From contig NZ_FOEN01000006.1 of NCBI RefSeq assembly GCF_900110675.1, positions 62,001-126,000 of the forward strand: 64,000 bases of DNA, read 5' to 3'. The notes beneath the pieces were generated by a model. The model was not told where the DNA came from, did not search any database, and saw nothing but the letters and a program-made list of their open reading frames with translations. The stretch is from Ignavigranum ruoffiae (GTDB lineage: Bacteria; Bacillota; Bacilli; Lactobacillales; Aerococcaceae). A program made the translations under genes and the position numbers. Shown here piece after piece: positions 16,367 to 24,818 of the stretch. Positions within the stretch are counted from its first letter, which is position 1. Every line of letters starts with the position of its first letter.

Positions 16367-17617
16367 GTGCAAGATTCTAAGTGGAGCGGCTTTTATAAAT
16401 TATCTCGAGCAGAACGACTAGCCCGCTTAAATCAGCAAACGGGACTGACTGGTCAGGTGCCTGATTTACCCATTGAAGTTGCTGAACAAATGGTTGAAAA
16501 TGTAATCGCTTGCTATAGCTTGCCTTTAGGCTTAGCGGTCAATTTTGTGATTAATGATCACGAATATATTATTCCGATGGCCGTCGAAGAGCCCTCCGTG
16601 ATTGCGGCTGCCAGCCATGGAGCCAAAATTCTGGGAAATATCCGGGTAAGTCAAGAAGAGAAGACCTTGGTTGGCCAAATTATTATTGAAAACCTGCCAA
16701 ATATACCACAAGCAATGGCCAAACTAATGGATCAAAGAGAAGAATTACTGGCGATCGCTCGCAGTTATTCACAAAGCATGGTAAATCGTGGGGGCGGACC
16801 ACGGGACATTCGCTTCGAACAGAAACAAAACGTGATGGCGCAATATTTATGTTGTTATCTAAGTTTTGACCCATGCGATGCGATGGGCGCTAATGCGATT
16901 AATACTGTCTTGGAAGGCTTATGTCAACCTATTGAAGAAATAAGTTCAGGGAAAGTATTAATGGCCATCCTCTCAAATTATAATGAAACATCCTTAACTC
17001 GAGCTCAGGTTTCTCTTCCGTTTAAGCGTTTAGGAAAATCGGAAGCAGAAGGAGAGCACATTGCTAAACAAATTCAGAAAGCGAGTGATTATGCAAAAAT
17101 TGACCCTTACCGGGCAACCACGCATAATAAGGGCATTATGAACGGGATTGATGGAGTTGTTTTAGCCACAGGGAATGATTTGCGAGCCACTAGCGCTAGC
17201 GCTCATGCCTATGCTGCTCGTTTAGGACATTATCAACCCTTGTCGACTTGGGAAATCCGCGAGCGATATCTTTATGGTGAATTAGAAATCCCCTTACCCT
17301 TAGCAACCGTTGGTGGATCCCTGGCTAGTCATCCGACTGCTCAATGGGTCTTGGATGTTTTAGGTCGTCCTTCAGCCAAAGAGCTAGCCATGATTGCAAC
17401 GGCGGTTGGCCTGGCTCAGAATTTCTCGGCCGTGAAAGCCTTAGTGACCGACGGGATTCAAAAAGGACATATGACGATGCAGGCTCGTAATTTGCTGATG
17501 CAGGTCGGAGCCAAACCTGAAGAGGTCAGTCAAGTGGTTAAGGCCTTAGTTAAAGAGCCAAGAATGAATTCTCAGATTGCTTTGGAGGTTTTAAAACGGT
17601 TTCGTGGGCAGAAATAG
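16367..17617 (+). CDS. mvaA: Hydroxymethylglutaryl-CoA reductase, class II
   Basis: Reduces HMG-CoA to mevalonate, the committed step of the mevalonate route to isopentenyl diphosphate and hence undecaprenyl carriers. Class II features are visible: ENVIACYSLPLGLAVNF near the N-terminus, VEEPSVIAAASHGAK with the catalytic Glu, HNKGIMNGIDGVVLATGNDLRA with the catalytic Asp, and the late GHMTMQARNL with the catalytic His. The start is GTG at 16367, nine nt after AGGAGG. The 416 residues are normal. Because the terminator abuts the SD, expression probably depends on read-through from upp. Confidence 0.95.
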   Translation: MQDSKWSGFYKLSRAERLARLNQQTGLTGQVPDLPIEVAEQMVENVIACYSLPLGLAVNFVINDHEYIIPMAVEEPSVIAAASHGAKILGNIRVSQEEKTLVGQIIIENLPNIPQAMAKLMDQREELLAIARSYSQSMVNRGGGPRDIRFEQKQNVMAQYLCCYLSFDPCDAMGANAINTVLEGLCQPIEEISSGKVLMAILSNYNETSLTRAQVSLPFKRLGKSEAEGEHIAKQIQKASDYAKIDPYRATTHNKGIMNGIDGVVLATGNDLRATSASAHAYAARLGHYQPLSTWEIRERYLYGELEIPLPLATVGGSLASHPTAQWVLDVLGRPSAKELAMIATAVGLAQNFSAVKALVTDGIQKGHMTMQARNLLMQVGAKPEEVSQVVKALVKEPRMNSQIALEVLKRFRGQK

Positions 17618-17619
17618 CT

Positions 17620-17647
17620 TTGCACTTGTTTAAAATTTTAGTACAAT
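17620..17647 (+). promoter_or_regulatory. Promoter of mvaS
   Basis: TTGCAC (17620-17625), a 16-bp spacer and TACAAT (17642-17647) lie 40 bp upstream of the TTG start of mvaS, just after the mvaA stop codon. Confidence 0.6.
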
Positions 17648-17687
17648 GAACTTTATCTTATGATTTGAAATGAGAGGAGGTTCTTTC

Positions 17688-18905
17688 TTGTCAGTTGGAA
17701 TTGATCGAATTAATTTTTATGTTCCGCGCTTTTATCTAGACTTGAGAGAATTAGCCCAGGCTCGCCAACAGGATCCTGATAAATATACCATTGGTATCGG
17801 CCAAGATCAAATGGCGATTGCGCCCTTGGAACAAGATATTATTGCTATGGCTGCCAATGCAGCTTATCCATTGTTAGAAGAAGATGATAAAGACCTAATT
17901 GATATGGTCTTGTTTGCGACGGAAACAAGCTTTGATTTTTCAAAGGCGGCGGCAGTCTATTTACATGATTTATTGGGTATCCAGCCCTATGCACGTGCGG
18001 TAGAATTTAAAGAAGCATGTTATGCGGGGACGGCTGCTTTGCAGATGGCCTGCGACTATGTGCGCTTAAGACCAGAGCGTAAAGTCTTAGTGTTGACTTC
18101 TGATATTTCGCGTTATGGACTAAGCAGCTCGGGAGAGGTCACACAGGGAGCAGGTGCCGTGGCTTTTGTGGTTTCTGCCAATCCTAGCATCCTAGCAATT
18201 TCTTCACAAAGCCTGGCTTACACTAGCAATCAATTTGATTTTTGGCGGCCTTATTATCGTCGTGAAGCTCTGGTCGATGGTAAATTCTCGAACCAATTGT
18301 ATCAAGATATCTTTGTTCGCTTAATGGGTCAGTTTCTAAACATTGATCGGGAAACCATAGCGGAACTTGAAACAATTCATTTTCATTTGCCATATTCGAA
18401 GATGGGAATGAAGGCTTTGAAAGCCCTACGAGATCAGAACTCAGATTCACTGATTCAAGAAAAAGTTGACTTATGGCTGGAACGCTATCCACAGACAACA
18501 TACTTAGGTAGAAGAGTAGGCAATATTTATACCGGATCACTTTACTTGAGTTTAATTTCTTCATTAATTTATCAAGAGAGCTTTGAACCAAGTCATAAAT
18601 TAGCTTTGTTCTCTTATGGATCTGGGGCAGTGGCTGAATTATTAATTGGCGAGTTACAAGACGGTTACCAAAAACACCTGGACATCGAGTCTATGTTGGA
18701 TCAGCTTGATCAGCGCCAAGCGCTGACTGTGGCGCAATATGAGCAGCTTTATCAAGAAAGTATCCCGGTTACGGAGGATGAATTTATCGTTTGCCAACAA
18801 GCCACAGAACCAGGCTTTTATTTACACCGAGTAGATGGCCATCGACGCTTCTATATATTTAATAAAATAAACCCTAATCCTAAGACAGAAATTAGGGTCG
18901 AGTGA
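17688..18905 (+). CDS. mvaS: Hydroxymethylglutaryl-CoA synthase
   Basis: Condenses acetyl-CoA with acetoacetyl-CoA to HMG-CoA, the step before MvaA. The catalytic Cys lies in EACYAGTAALQMA, FATETSFD carries the general-base Glu, and FHLPYSKMG the active-site His region. A TTG at 17688 is the start: the GAGGAGG SD at 17674-17680 lies inside the longer open frame that begins at 17670, and SVGIDRINFYVPRFYLDL matches the family N-terminus. The product is about 405 residues. With mvaA immediately upstream, the first two committed steps of the mevalonate route sit together. Confidence 0.95.
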   Translation: MSVGIDRINFYVPRFYLDLRELAQARQQDPDKYTIGIGQDQMAIAPLEQDIIAMAANAAYPLLEEDDKDLIDMVLFATETSFDFSKAAAVYLHDLLGIQPYARAVEFKEACYAGTAALQMACDYVRLRPERKVLVLTSDISRYGLSSSGEVTQGAGAVAFVVSANPSILAISSQSLAYTSNQFDFWRPYYRREALVDGKFSNQLYQDIFVRLMGQFLNIDRETIAELETIHFHLPYSKMGMKALKALRDQNSDSLIQEKVDLWLERYPQTTYLGRRVGNIYTGSLYLSLISSLIYQESFEPSHKLALFSYGSGAVAELLIGELQDGYQKHLDIESMLDQLDQRQALTVAQYEQLYQESIPVTEDEFIVCQQATEPGFYLHRVDGHRRFYIFNKINPNPKTEIRVE

Positions 18906-19060
18906 TTAAGCGTCCTTTTTAAAATAATACGAATCAGATATACTCGCAAGACACAAGAAAATCCATGCAGCTTACAAGGACTTAGCGACTTGTCGGTTAG
19001 AACTTGTCTAGAGGATTTAGTCCGGGAAAGTAAATGCTTTGAAGGACGGTCGCTTTTTAA
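18906..19060 (+). ncRNA. Unassigned structured RNA candidate between mvaS and the 6S-like element
   Basis: Gene-free stretch. Its outer arms AAGCGTCCTT (18908-18917) and AAGGACGGTCGCTT (19042-19055) can pair with a small bulge, and the 3' arm ends in TTTTT. Inside are AATCC/GGATT and ACAAG/CTTGT pairings. AGCGAC (18984-18989) could instead pair with GTCGCT at the 3' end, so two exclusive folds are possible. It may be a small RNA, or simply the mvaS terminator with a long structured 3' UTR. I found no tmRNA, RNase P, SRP or T-box signature. Confidence 0.4.
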
Positions 19061-19109
19061 TTGTTTTAGTTAAATATTTTTGAGCGAGATTAGTTTTATT
19101 TGTACAGCG

Positions 19110-19310
19110 TGAGATTATTTGCTTACATCAGGTCATAGCTGGAGAAGAAAACCATCGGATCAGCATACTTTACCCACTCAGTCCCTTGAAGCCTGAGGCT
19201 TATGTGAAGTGAGCCCTAAAGTAAGTCTGGAGCTTATATTAATAAGCGGAAGACGGTGCCCGATAGTTTGATACTCCAGGTAAATGACCCAAGTAAGCAA
19301 ATTTTTAATT
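19110..19310 (+). ncRNA. ssrS: Structured RNA of ~190 nt, candidate 6S RNA
   Basis: The two ends pair over ten bases: ATTTGCTTAC (19117-19126) with GTAAGCAAAT (19293-19302), then TTTTAATTT. Moving inward, further helices are GGTCAT/ATGACC (19131-19136, 19284-19289), CTGGAG/CTCCAG (19139-19144, 19274-19279) and AAACcATCGG/CCGATaGTTT (19149-19158, 19260-19269). A 3'-strand hairpin GCTTAT-atta-ATAAGC (19232-19247) and an apical hairpin AAGCC-tga-GGCTT (19189-19201) follow. A long closed rod with an internal bubble and a 3'-side bubble hairpin is the 6S RNA layout. The assignment rests on shape and size, not on recognised primary sequence. Confidence 0.5.
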
Positions 19311-19421
19311 TATTGAACAAAAAAGATTTAATCCCTTAGTTTTAGCTTAGTAATGGTGATTATGTTTATTAATATCATCTTGCTTTGTTACTTTTGATAT
19401 CATTATGTAACCAAAAGTTAT

Positions 19422-19449
19422 TTGAATTGCCTTTTTTTTGTGCTATTAT
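19422..19449 (+). promoter_or_regulatory. Promoter of the DUF1146-murA-mreB operon
   Basis: TTGAAT (19422-19427), a 16-bp spacer and TATTAT (19444-19449), the latter preceded by TGc (extended -10), lie about 30 bp upstream of the DUF1146 start. Confidence 0.65.
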
Positions 19450-19479
19450 GACAATGAGTCAGAAAGGTGGCTGGAATAA

Positions 19480-19710
19480 ATGACGGTTTTTTATGGTATG
19501 GCAGTACTATTAATCCGAATTTTATTCATCTACATGAGTTATTTTCTCTTAGAGAAAGTTAACTGGCGACTAATCTTTAGTCAGAAGAATTACACCTATG
19601 CCCAATTTTTGTGTATTATCGTAAGTCTTTCAATCGGACACCTCGCTGGTTCATTTGTGATCACGATCATCGAGCTCTTACAAGATATCCTTTTGTCGAG
19701 CTTTTATTAA
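19480..19710 (+). CDS. DUF1146 (YwzB-like) small membrane protein
   Basis: Two-helix membrane protein of 76 residues. Hydrophobic stretches cover residues ~3-25 and ~45-70, and a positively charged loop (EKVNWRLIFSQKN) lies between. The length, helix pattern and position directly before murA match ywzB of Bacillus, which lies between the atp operon and murAA. The function of the family is unknown. Here the atp operon is not upstream; the structured RNA region is there instead. AGAAAGG precedes the ATG. Confidence 0.8.
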   Translation: MTVFYGMAVLLIRILFIYMSYFLLEKVNWRLIFSQKNYTYAQFLCIIVSLSIGHLAGSFVITIIELLQDILLSSFY

Positions 19711-19774
19711 TATGAAATTTACAGTCAGCCGTTCGCTCCAAAACGGTTGATTCATCCAAAGGAGAAAATTTATT

Positions 19775-21079
19775 ATGGAAGAAATTCTAGTTCAAGGTGG
19801 CAAGCGTCTTGAAGGTGTTGTGAAGGTTGAGGGAGCTAAGAATGCGGTTTTGCCAATATTAGCAGCTTCGATTCTAGGTCAGACAGGTCAAAGCCACTTA
19901 GAAAATGTTCCAGTCTTATCTGATGTTTTAACAATTAATGCCTTATTAAACAATATTAATGTAAAAAATTCTTTTAATCACGAAACCAATACTATGGTTA
20001 TTGATGCCAGTGGAGAGATTGATACGATTGCAGACTATGATTTCGTTAGCAAGATGCGTGCTTCAATCAATGTCATGGGACCTTTATTGGCTAGATTTGG
20101 TCATGCCAAAGTAGCGATGCCTGGGGGTTGTGCGATTGGAACTCGGCCGATTGATATCCACTTGAAAGGTTTTGAAGCTCTCGGAGCTAAGATAGAAGTT
20201 CATGCAGGTTATGTCGAAGCTTCTGCTGATCATCTCTTTGGGGCTCAGATTTATTTAGACTTTCCAAGTGTAGGAGCGACAGAGAATATAATGATGGCTG
20301 CTACTTTAGCTGAAGGCACGACCATCATTGAAAATTGTGCCAGAGAACCCGAAATCGTTGACTTAGCGAATTATTTAAATAAAATGGGTGCAAAAATTAC
20401 AGGTGCCGGAACCGAAACCATTAAAATTGTTGGCGTGAGTTCAATGCATGGGGCTGAGCACACGATTATTCCTGATCGTATTGAAGCTGGAACCTTCATG
20501 GTTGCCGCAGCAGTAACTCAAGGCGATGTCATGATTGAAGGTGGCATTTCTGAACACAACCGACCTTTAATTAGCAAACTTAAAGAAATGGGCGTAAGCT
20601 TTATTGAATATGATGATGCTTTACGGGTTATCGGTCCAAAGGCTTTAAAAGCAACGAATATTAAGACCTTGCCTTATCCAGGTTTCCCGACAGACATGAT
20701 GGCGCAAATGTCGATTGCTCAATTGGTAGCTGAAGGAACGTCAGTTACCAATGAAACTGTTTTTGAGAATCGTTTCATGCATTTTGAAGAATTAAGACGG
20801 ATGAGCGCTCGCTTTAAAGCTGATCGTCAGACTGTCGTGATGTATGGTCCTTGTGAATTATCAGGAGCCGCGGTCAAAGCGACGGATTTAAGAGCAGCTG
20901 CTGCTTTGATTATTGCGGGATTAACCGCTAAAGGTTGGACTAGAGTTTCAGAATTGAAGTATTTAGATCGGGGCTATTACAAATTCCATGAGAAATTAGC
21001 CGCTTTAGGCGCATCGATCGAACGTTTAGACCTTAAACCTATCAAAGTAGAGGCTAATCCAACCACTCAGTATATTTAG
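19775..21079 (+). CDS. murA: UDP-N-acetylglucosamine 1-carboxyvinyltransferase
   Basis: First committed enzyme of peptidoglycan synthesis; it transfers enolpyruvate from PEP to UDP-GlcNAc. The fosfomycin-target cysteine is present as Cys119 in [34 protein letters not shown] (substrate-binding Lys and Asn) and [10 protein letters not shown] are also visible. At 434 residues it is full length. Position after the DUF1146 gene and before mreB/mbl suggests the MurA1/MurAA paralogue. AAAGGAG lies before the ATG. Confidence 0.97.
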   Translation: MEEILVQGGKRLEGVVKVEGAKNAVLPILAASILGQTGQSHLENVPVLSDVLTINALLNNINVKNSFNHETNTMVIDASGEIDTIADYDFVSKMRASINVMGPLLARFGHAKVAMPGGCAIGTRPIDIHLKGFEALGAKIEVHAGYVEASADHLFGAQIYLDFPSVGATENIMMAATLAEGTTIIENCAREPEIVDLANYLNKMGAKITGAGTETIKIVGVSSMHGAEHTIIPDRIEAGTFMVAAAVTQGDVMIEGGISEHNRPLISKLKEMGVSFIEYDDALRVIGPKALKATNIKTLPYPGFPTDMMAQMSIAQLVAEGTSVTNETVFENRFMHFEELRRMSARFKADRQTVVMYGPCELSGAAVKATDLRAAAALIIAGLTAKGWTRVSELKYLDRGYYKFHEKLAALGASIERLDLKPIKVEANPTTQYI

Positions 21080-21102
21080 TCAGTAAGAGTGGAGGATAGA
21101 CT

Positions 21103-22167
21103 ATGACCAAAGCCATTGGAATTGATCTGGGAACCACAAATGTTTTAATTCATTTAAAAGGACGGGGAGTTATACTCAACGAACCGTCCTTGGTTGCTAT
21201 TGACAAAGAAAGTCAGTCGATCTTGGCCTACGGTAAAATGGCCTACGCTATGCTCGGTCGAACGGGTTCAAATGTTGAAGTCATCCGTCCTTTGAAAGCA
21301 GGAGTGATTGCTGACTTTGATTTAACTGAAGCCATGCTTCTTCATTATCTGGAACAAATTCATGGACGTCGCTGGTTTAATAAGCCAAATGTGTTAATTT
21401 GTACCCCGGCAGAGATATCAGAATTAGAACAAGCTTCATTAATCGAAGCGATTGAACGTGTTGCTGGCGGGAATATTTATCTTGAGGAAGAAGCCAAGGT
21501 TGCAGCAGTAGGTTCAGGGATTAATATCTTGTCTGCCAAGGGAGCGATGGTGATTGATATTGGTGGTGGAACGACTGATATTGCCGTCATTTCGGCTGGA
21601 AATATCATCGCCAGTCGATCTTTGAAGTTTGCTGGAAACCAGTTTGATGCAGCAATTATCCAATATTTTAAAGAACACCGACATCTATTAATTGGTGAAG
21701 CTAGTGCCGAGGCGGTAAAGATAGCGATTGCTACTGCAGAGCCTCTGTCCGCGAAATTGAATCAACATTATGATTTGCGTGGCCGTGACTTACTCACAGG
21801 CTTACCTCGATCGATAAATGTCGATGCCAATGAAATCTGTCAAGCTTTGCAACCATCACTTGATTTCATTGCACGCAATTGTCGAGAAGTGTTAGAAGAA
21901 GTTAGCCCTGAAATTGCTGGAGATATTATCGAGAACGGAGTAACTTTGACGGGTGGCAGTGCTTTGATTTATAATATGGATAGTTTTCTAAGCCAAACAT
22001 TGAAAACCAGTGTGATTAAAGCAGATCAACCCATGCAAAGCGTCGTCTTAGGGACGGGCTTAATGCTAGAAATGATTCAAGCAGGTCGTTTTGATCAAAG
22101 CGAATCGACTTGGCAAGACAAGCTGAAACGTCGTTTGCGACGTTGGCGCCGTAGGATATTCGGATAA
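21103..22167 (+). CDS. mbl: Rod-shape actin homologue MreB/Mbl
   Basis: Bacterial actin that assembles membrane-bound filaments and guides lateral wall synthesis. The phosphate-1 loop GIDLGTTNVLIHLKGRG, connecting segments such as PLKAGVIADFDLTEAML, the phosphate-2 loop VIDIGGGTTDIAVIS and the adenosine loop LTGGSALI are all present. The C-terminus ends with a basic tail (KLKRRLRRWRRR) that may touch the membrane. The 354 residues are slightly longer than usual because of that tail. Position downstream of murA matches mbl in Bacillus. Presence of MreB suggests a rod or ovoid rather than a strictly spherical cell. Confidence 0.93.
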   Translation: MTKAIGIDLGTTNVLIHLKGRGVILNEPSLVAIDKESQSILAYGKMAYAMLGRTGSNVEVIRPLKAGVIADFDLTEAMLLHYLEQIHGRRWFNKPNVLICTPAEISELEQASLIEAIERVAGGNIYLEEEAKVAAVGSGINILSAKGAMVIDIGGGTTDIAVISAGNIIASRSLKFAGNQFDAAIIQYFKEHRHLLIGEASAEAVKIAIATAEPLSAKLNQHYDLRGRDLLTGLPRSINVDANEICQALQPSLDFIARNCREVLEEVSPEIAGDIIENGVTLTGGSALIYNMDSFLSQTLKTSVIKADQPMQSVVLGTGLMLEMIQAGRFDQSESTWQDKLKRRLRRWRRRIFG

Positions 22168-22179
22168 AGGAAGTTATAC

Positions 22180-22377
22180 ATGGAAGATACTTATCTAAAA
22201 GAATCGACCTTACTCAGAGGCCTAAAAGTTCTGGTTAAATTTTTAGTCTTTTTGTTATTGGTTATTCTATGCTTTATTATCGGTTTATTTATAGGGTATT
22301 CTGTGATTGGTGGCGGACCTTATTGGGAAGTGCTTAATCAAGAGACTTGGCAACATATTATTAACTTTATTAAATAA
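22180..22377 (+). CDS. epuA: EpuA family small membrane protein
   Basis: Protein of 65 residues with one transmembrane helix (residues ~16-40, KVLVKFLVFLLLVILCFIIG), then GYSVIGGGPYWEVLNQETWQHI. That pattern is the EpuA family, which databases often mislabel as an RNA polymerase beta subunit. In Streptococcus, epuA lies between murA and the endA nuclease gene and helps EndA function. Here it follows murA-mbl and no nuclease gene follows. It overlaps nothing and ends at a hairpin. Confidence 0.82.
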   Translation: MEDTYLKESTLLRGLKVLVKFLVFLLLVILCFIIGLFIGYSVIGGGPYWEVLNQETWQHIINFIK

Positions 22378-22383
22378 TCAGAT

Positions 22384-22411
22384 CCTCGATGATTAAATCG
22401 AGGAGTTTTTT
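22384..22411 (+). terminator. Terminator-like hairpin after epuA
   Basis: CCTCGAT (22384-22390) pairs with ATCGAGG (22397-22403), then AGTTTTTT. The SD GGGAGGG of the next gene begins a few bases later, so it may attenuate that gene as well as end the operon. Confidence 0.75.
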
Positions 22412-22427
22412 AAATGGGAGGGATTCG

Positions 22428-22808
22428 ATGATTAATCATTTTGTGTTTGGCGAAATTTTTCTTTATCTAGTCCCACCCTTGCTTATTTATTTATTACAAA
22501 ATAAATTTCACTTTGTCTTAGATTATTTCAAAACATTTCGGATTAATCTGCAGATACTATTGTTGCCTTTATGTTTATCTTTGATTCAAAGCTTTTCAGT
22601 ATTAATTTTTACCTATAGTCTGCTTCCTTTAGCCTTATTTTTAACCATATTTATTTTGTTTATTCACTTATATTATTATATTCAAGGAATTGCCATTTTT
22701 GATTTTAAAGAATATTTTCCAGGAGCAGCAAAATTAGCCTTTCTTTGTTTATCAAGTTTTTTACTGGGGTTAGTCATATTAAGAATTTATACTTATTTTA
22801 TTCTATAA
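22428..22808 (+). CDS. Small polytopic membrane protein, DUF3397-like
   Basis: Very hydrophobic protein of 126 residues with about four predicted membrane helices and few charged residues. Several lactobacilli have a DUF3397 membrane protein directly upstream of mraZ, and size, topology and position fit. I did not recognise a diagnostic motif, so the family name comes from context. The ATG at 22428 is set by GGGAGGG just upstream; an earlier in-frame ATG (22389) lies inside the terminator hairpin. A terminator follows before mraZ. Confidence 0.62.
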   Translation: MINHFVFGEIFLYLVPPLLIYLLQNKFHFVLDYFKTFRINLQILLLPLCLSLIQSFSVLIFTYSLLPLALFLTIFILFIHLYYYIQGIAIFDFKEYFPGAAKLAFLCLSSFLLGLVILRIYTYFIL

Positions 22809-22855
22809 CCCCCCACTTTTAATAAAATTATAAAGCTGATAAGATCAAGCTTTGC

Positions 22856-22888
22856 GGCCCATTACTTTGTGTAGTGGGTCTTTTTTTT
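22856..22888 (+). terminator. Terminator upstream of the mraZ operon
   Basis: GGCCCATTAC (22856-22865) pairs with GTAGTGGGTC (22872-22881, including G-T pairs around TTTGTGT), then T(8). It insulates the dcw cluster from the upstream genes. Confidence 0.8.
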
Positions 22889-22906
22889 AGGAAAAATTGG
22901 AAAAAG

Positions 22907-22936
22907 GTGGTTAGAAGTGGGGAATTGTGGTAAGAT
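22907..22936 (+). promoter_or_regulatory. MraZ operator (three GTGGN repeats) with extended -10
   Basis: GTGG occurs at 22907, 22917 and 22927, exactly 10 bp apart, as GTGGT-n5-GTGGG-n5-GTGGT. This is the arrangement of MraZ boxes (short direct repeats with 5-nt spacers) described upstream of mraZ in other bacteria. The last repeat touches a TGgTAAGAT extended -10 (22929-22936), so bound MraZ would cover the promoter. Autoregulation is inferred. Confidence 0.7.
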
Positions 22937-22970
22937 TTAAGTAACTTAGGGTAGAGGAGGATGATGGGTC

Positions 22971-23402
22971 GTGCTCATTGGCGAATATCAACATAATATT
23001 GACACCAAAGGTCGACTCATTATGCCGGCTAAGTTCAGACCAGATTTGGGAGAAAGATTTATTGTAACTCGCGGTTTGGATGGTTGTTTATTTGGGTTCC
23101 CACAGAAGAGTTGGGAGAATATTCAAGAGAAACTGAGCCAATTACCTGTTGCTAAAAAAGATGCCCGAGCCTTTACTCGATTCTTCTATTCAGCTGCCAC
23201 TGAGGTAGAAATCGATAAGCAAGGGCGGATAAATTTGCCTAATAATTTAATTGAGTTCGCCAAGATCGATAAGGAATGTCGTGTGATCGGCGTATCAGAC
23301 CGAATCGAGATTTGGAGCGGTGAACAGTGGGATGTATTTGCTGAACAAGCAGAAGAAGATTTTGAAAGTATTGCTGAAGATATGATTGATTTTGGCTTTT
23401 AG
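22971..23402 (+). CDS. mraZ: Transcriptional regulator MraZ
   Basis: First gene of the dcw cluster. MraZ forms rings of AbrB-like domains and represses its own operon. The 143 residues begin [23 protein letters not shown], the first DXXXR-type module, and have the second copy [15 protein letters not shown]. The start is GTG at 22971, ten nt after GAGGAGG; ATG codons nearer the SD are out of frame. Three GTGG boxes in its promoter are its probable targets. Confidence 0.95.
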   Translation: MLIGEYQHNIDTKGRLIMPAKFRPDLGERFIVTRGLDGCLFGFPQKSWENIQEKLSQLPVAKKDARAFTRFFYSAATEVEIDKQGRINLPNNLIEFAKIDKECRVIGVSDRIEIWSGEQWDVFAEQAEEDFESIAEDMIDFGF

Positions 23403-23428
23403 TCTGCCAATTTATAGGAGGGAATATC

Positions 23429-24388
23429 TTGGAGTTTGAACATACCTCAGTATTGTTGAAAGAAACAATCGATGGGTTGGATATTCATCCACGAGGCATC
23501 TATGTGGATTGCACCTTAGGTGGGGCAGGCCATGCGAAATATCTATTAAGTCAGTTATCTGATTCAGGACACCTTTATGCTTTCGACCAAGATGCGAGTG
23601 CGATTGAACACGCTAAAGTTGAATTAGCTGAAGAAATTGATCAGGGAAAAGTGACTTTAATCCATAGTAATTTTAGAAATATCAAAGAAAAATTAAATGA
23701 ATATGACGTCAACTTGTTGGATGGCATCTATTATGATTTAGGAGTTTCTTCTCCTCAACTGGATCAAGGCGAACGAGGCTTCTCTTATCATCAGGAAGCG
23801 AAACTAGATATGCGTATGAATCAAAGTCAAAATTTGTCCGCTTATGAAGTGGTCAATCAATGGGATTATAATCAGCTCGTTCGAATTATCTTTCGATATG
23901 GAGAAGAAAAATTTGCTAAACGGATTGCTCGAGCCATAGAACGGGAGAGACAAGTCAAAGCGATTACGACAACGACACAATTAGCAGATATCGTTAAGGA
24001 AGCTATTCCGGCAGCAACCCGTAGAACTGGCGGTCACCCAGCGAAGCGTACTTTCCAAGCTATACGGATTGCAGTCAATGATGAGCTTTCTGCATTAGAA
24101 GAAAGTATTGAAGCCGGATTGGATTTATTGAAAATTGAAGGCAGAATGTCAGTAATTTCGTTCCATTCATTGGAAGATCGGATTGTTAAACAAATTTTTA
24201 AGCAAAAATCAAGCATCGAAGAAACACCGCCTAATTTACCAATATTACCAGATCAAGAAGTCGCTGAGTTTGCCTTAGTAAATCGTAAACCGATTACTGC
24301 AAGTGAAGCTGAATTAGAAAATAATAATCGGGCTCGCAGTGCCAAGTTGCGAATTATTGAACGCAAATTTATTAAGGATAATATTTAG
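23429..24388 (+). CDS. rsmH: 16S rRNA m4C1402 N4-methyltransferase
   Basis: SAM-dependent methyltransferase that modifies C1402 of 16S rRNA. It starts [34 protein letters not shown], with the SAM-binding segment [28 protein letters not shown] and the C-terminal [13 protein letters not shown] are the family signatures. The start is TTG at 23429, six nt after AGGAGGG. At 319 residues it is the normal size, and it is 26 nt from mraZ in the standard dcw order. Confidence 0.96.
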   Translation: MEFEHTSVLLKETIDGLDIHPRGIYVDCTLGGAGHAKYLLSQLSDSGHLYAFDQDASAIEHAKVELAEEIDQGKVTLIHSNFRNIKEKLNEYDVNLLDGIYYDLGVSSPQLDQGERGFSYHQEAKLDMRMNQSQNLSAYEVVNQWDYNQLVRIIFRYGEEKFAKRIARAIERERQVKAITTTTQLADIVKEAIPAATRRTGGHPAKRTFQAIRIAVNDELSALEESIEAGLDLLKIEGRMSVISFHSLEDRIVKQIFKQKSSIEETPPNLPILPDQEVAEFALVNRKPITASEAELENNNRARSAKLRIIERKFIKDNI

Positions 24389-24401
24389 AAAGGAGCCTTG
24401 T

Positions 24402-24818
24402 ATGAACGAACAGAATTATCAAGAACAAGCTCCTTCAATCGCAGTATCCGTTTCGAATAAAGTTATGCGACCATCGCAAAGAACCTTTAATCGTGATATT
24501 TCTATGCCGTTGGATCGAATTTCTGCCGATGTTAGATTTCGCTCATTGAAATTTAGTCGAGCAGAAATGGCAATCTTAATAACCAGTTTGACCATGATGA
24601 TCGTGATGATTGCAGGACTATTGTATTTGCAATATAATAATAGCCAACTGCTTGAAGCTACCCAGCAATATAAAGTAAATACAGCGGAAATCCAAAAGCA
24701 GTCAAATCTTATGACTGAATCAATTACACAACAGTTTAATTATGATAAAATAAAAGAGACTGCTGATGAGAATCAGATGTCAATTGATAAATCACGTGTA
24801 AGGACTGTCCATGAATGA
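24402..24818 (+). CDS. ftsL: Cell division protein FtsL
   Basis: Bitopic divisome protein of 138 residues. It has a cytoplasmic N-tail of ~55 residues, one transmembrane helix (56-77, MAILITSLTMMIVMIAGLLY) and an extracellular region with heptad-like spacing that should form the coiled coil with FtsB/DivIC and FtsQ. Sequence conservation in the family is low, so position between rsmH and pbp2x is the main evidence. AAAGGAG at 24390-24396 fixes the ATG at 24402. It overlaps pbp2x by ATGA. Confidence 0.88.
   Translation: MNEQNYQEQAPSIAVSVSNKVMRPSQRTFNRDISMPLDRISADVRFRSLKFSRAEMAILITSLTMMIVMIAGLLYLQYNNSQLLEATQQYKVNTAEIQKQSNLMTESITQQFNYDKIKETADENQMSIDKSRVRTVHE

Noticed and set aside
18223-18591. 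Antisense open frame of 122 codons in mvaS
   Set aside because: Lies wholly inside a well-supported gene and has no initiation signals.
18906-19310. tmRNA, RNase P RNA, SRP RNA or a T-box in the mvaS-DUF1146 gap
   Set aside because: I looked for a tRNA-like end and tag frame, GAGGAAAGTC-type RNase P core, GGAAGCAGCA-type SRP loop and the GGTGG-ACCGCG T-box core; none is present.
22389-22427. Earlier ATG for the small membrane protein at 22389
   Set aside because: It lies inside the terminator hairpin and upstream of the SD GGGAGGG.
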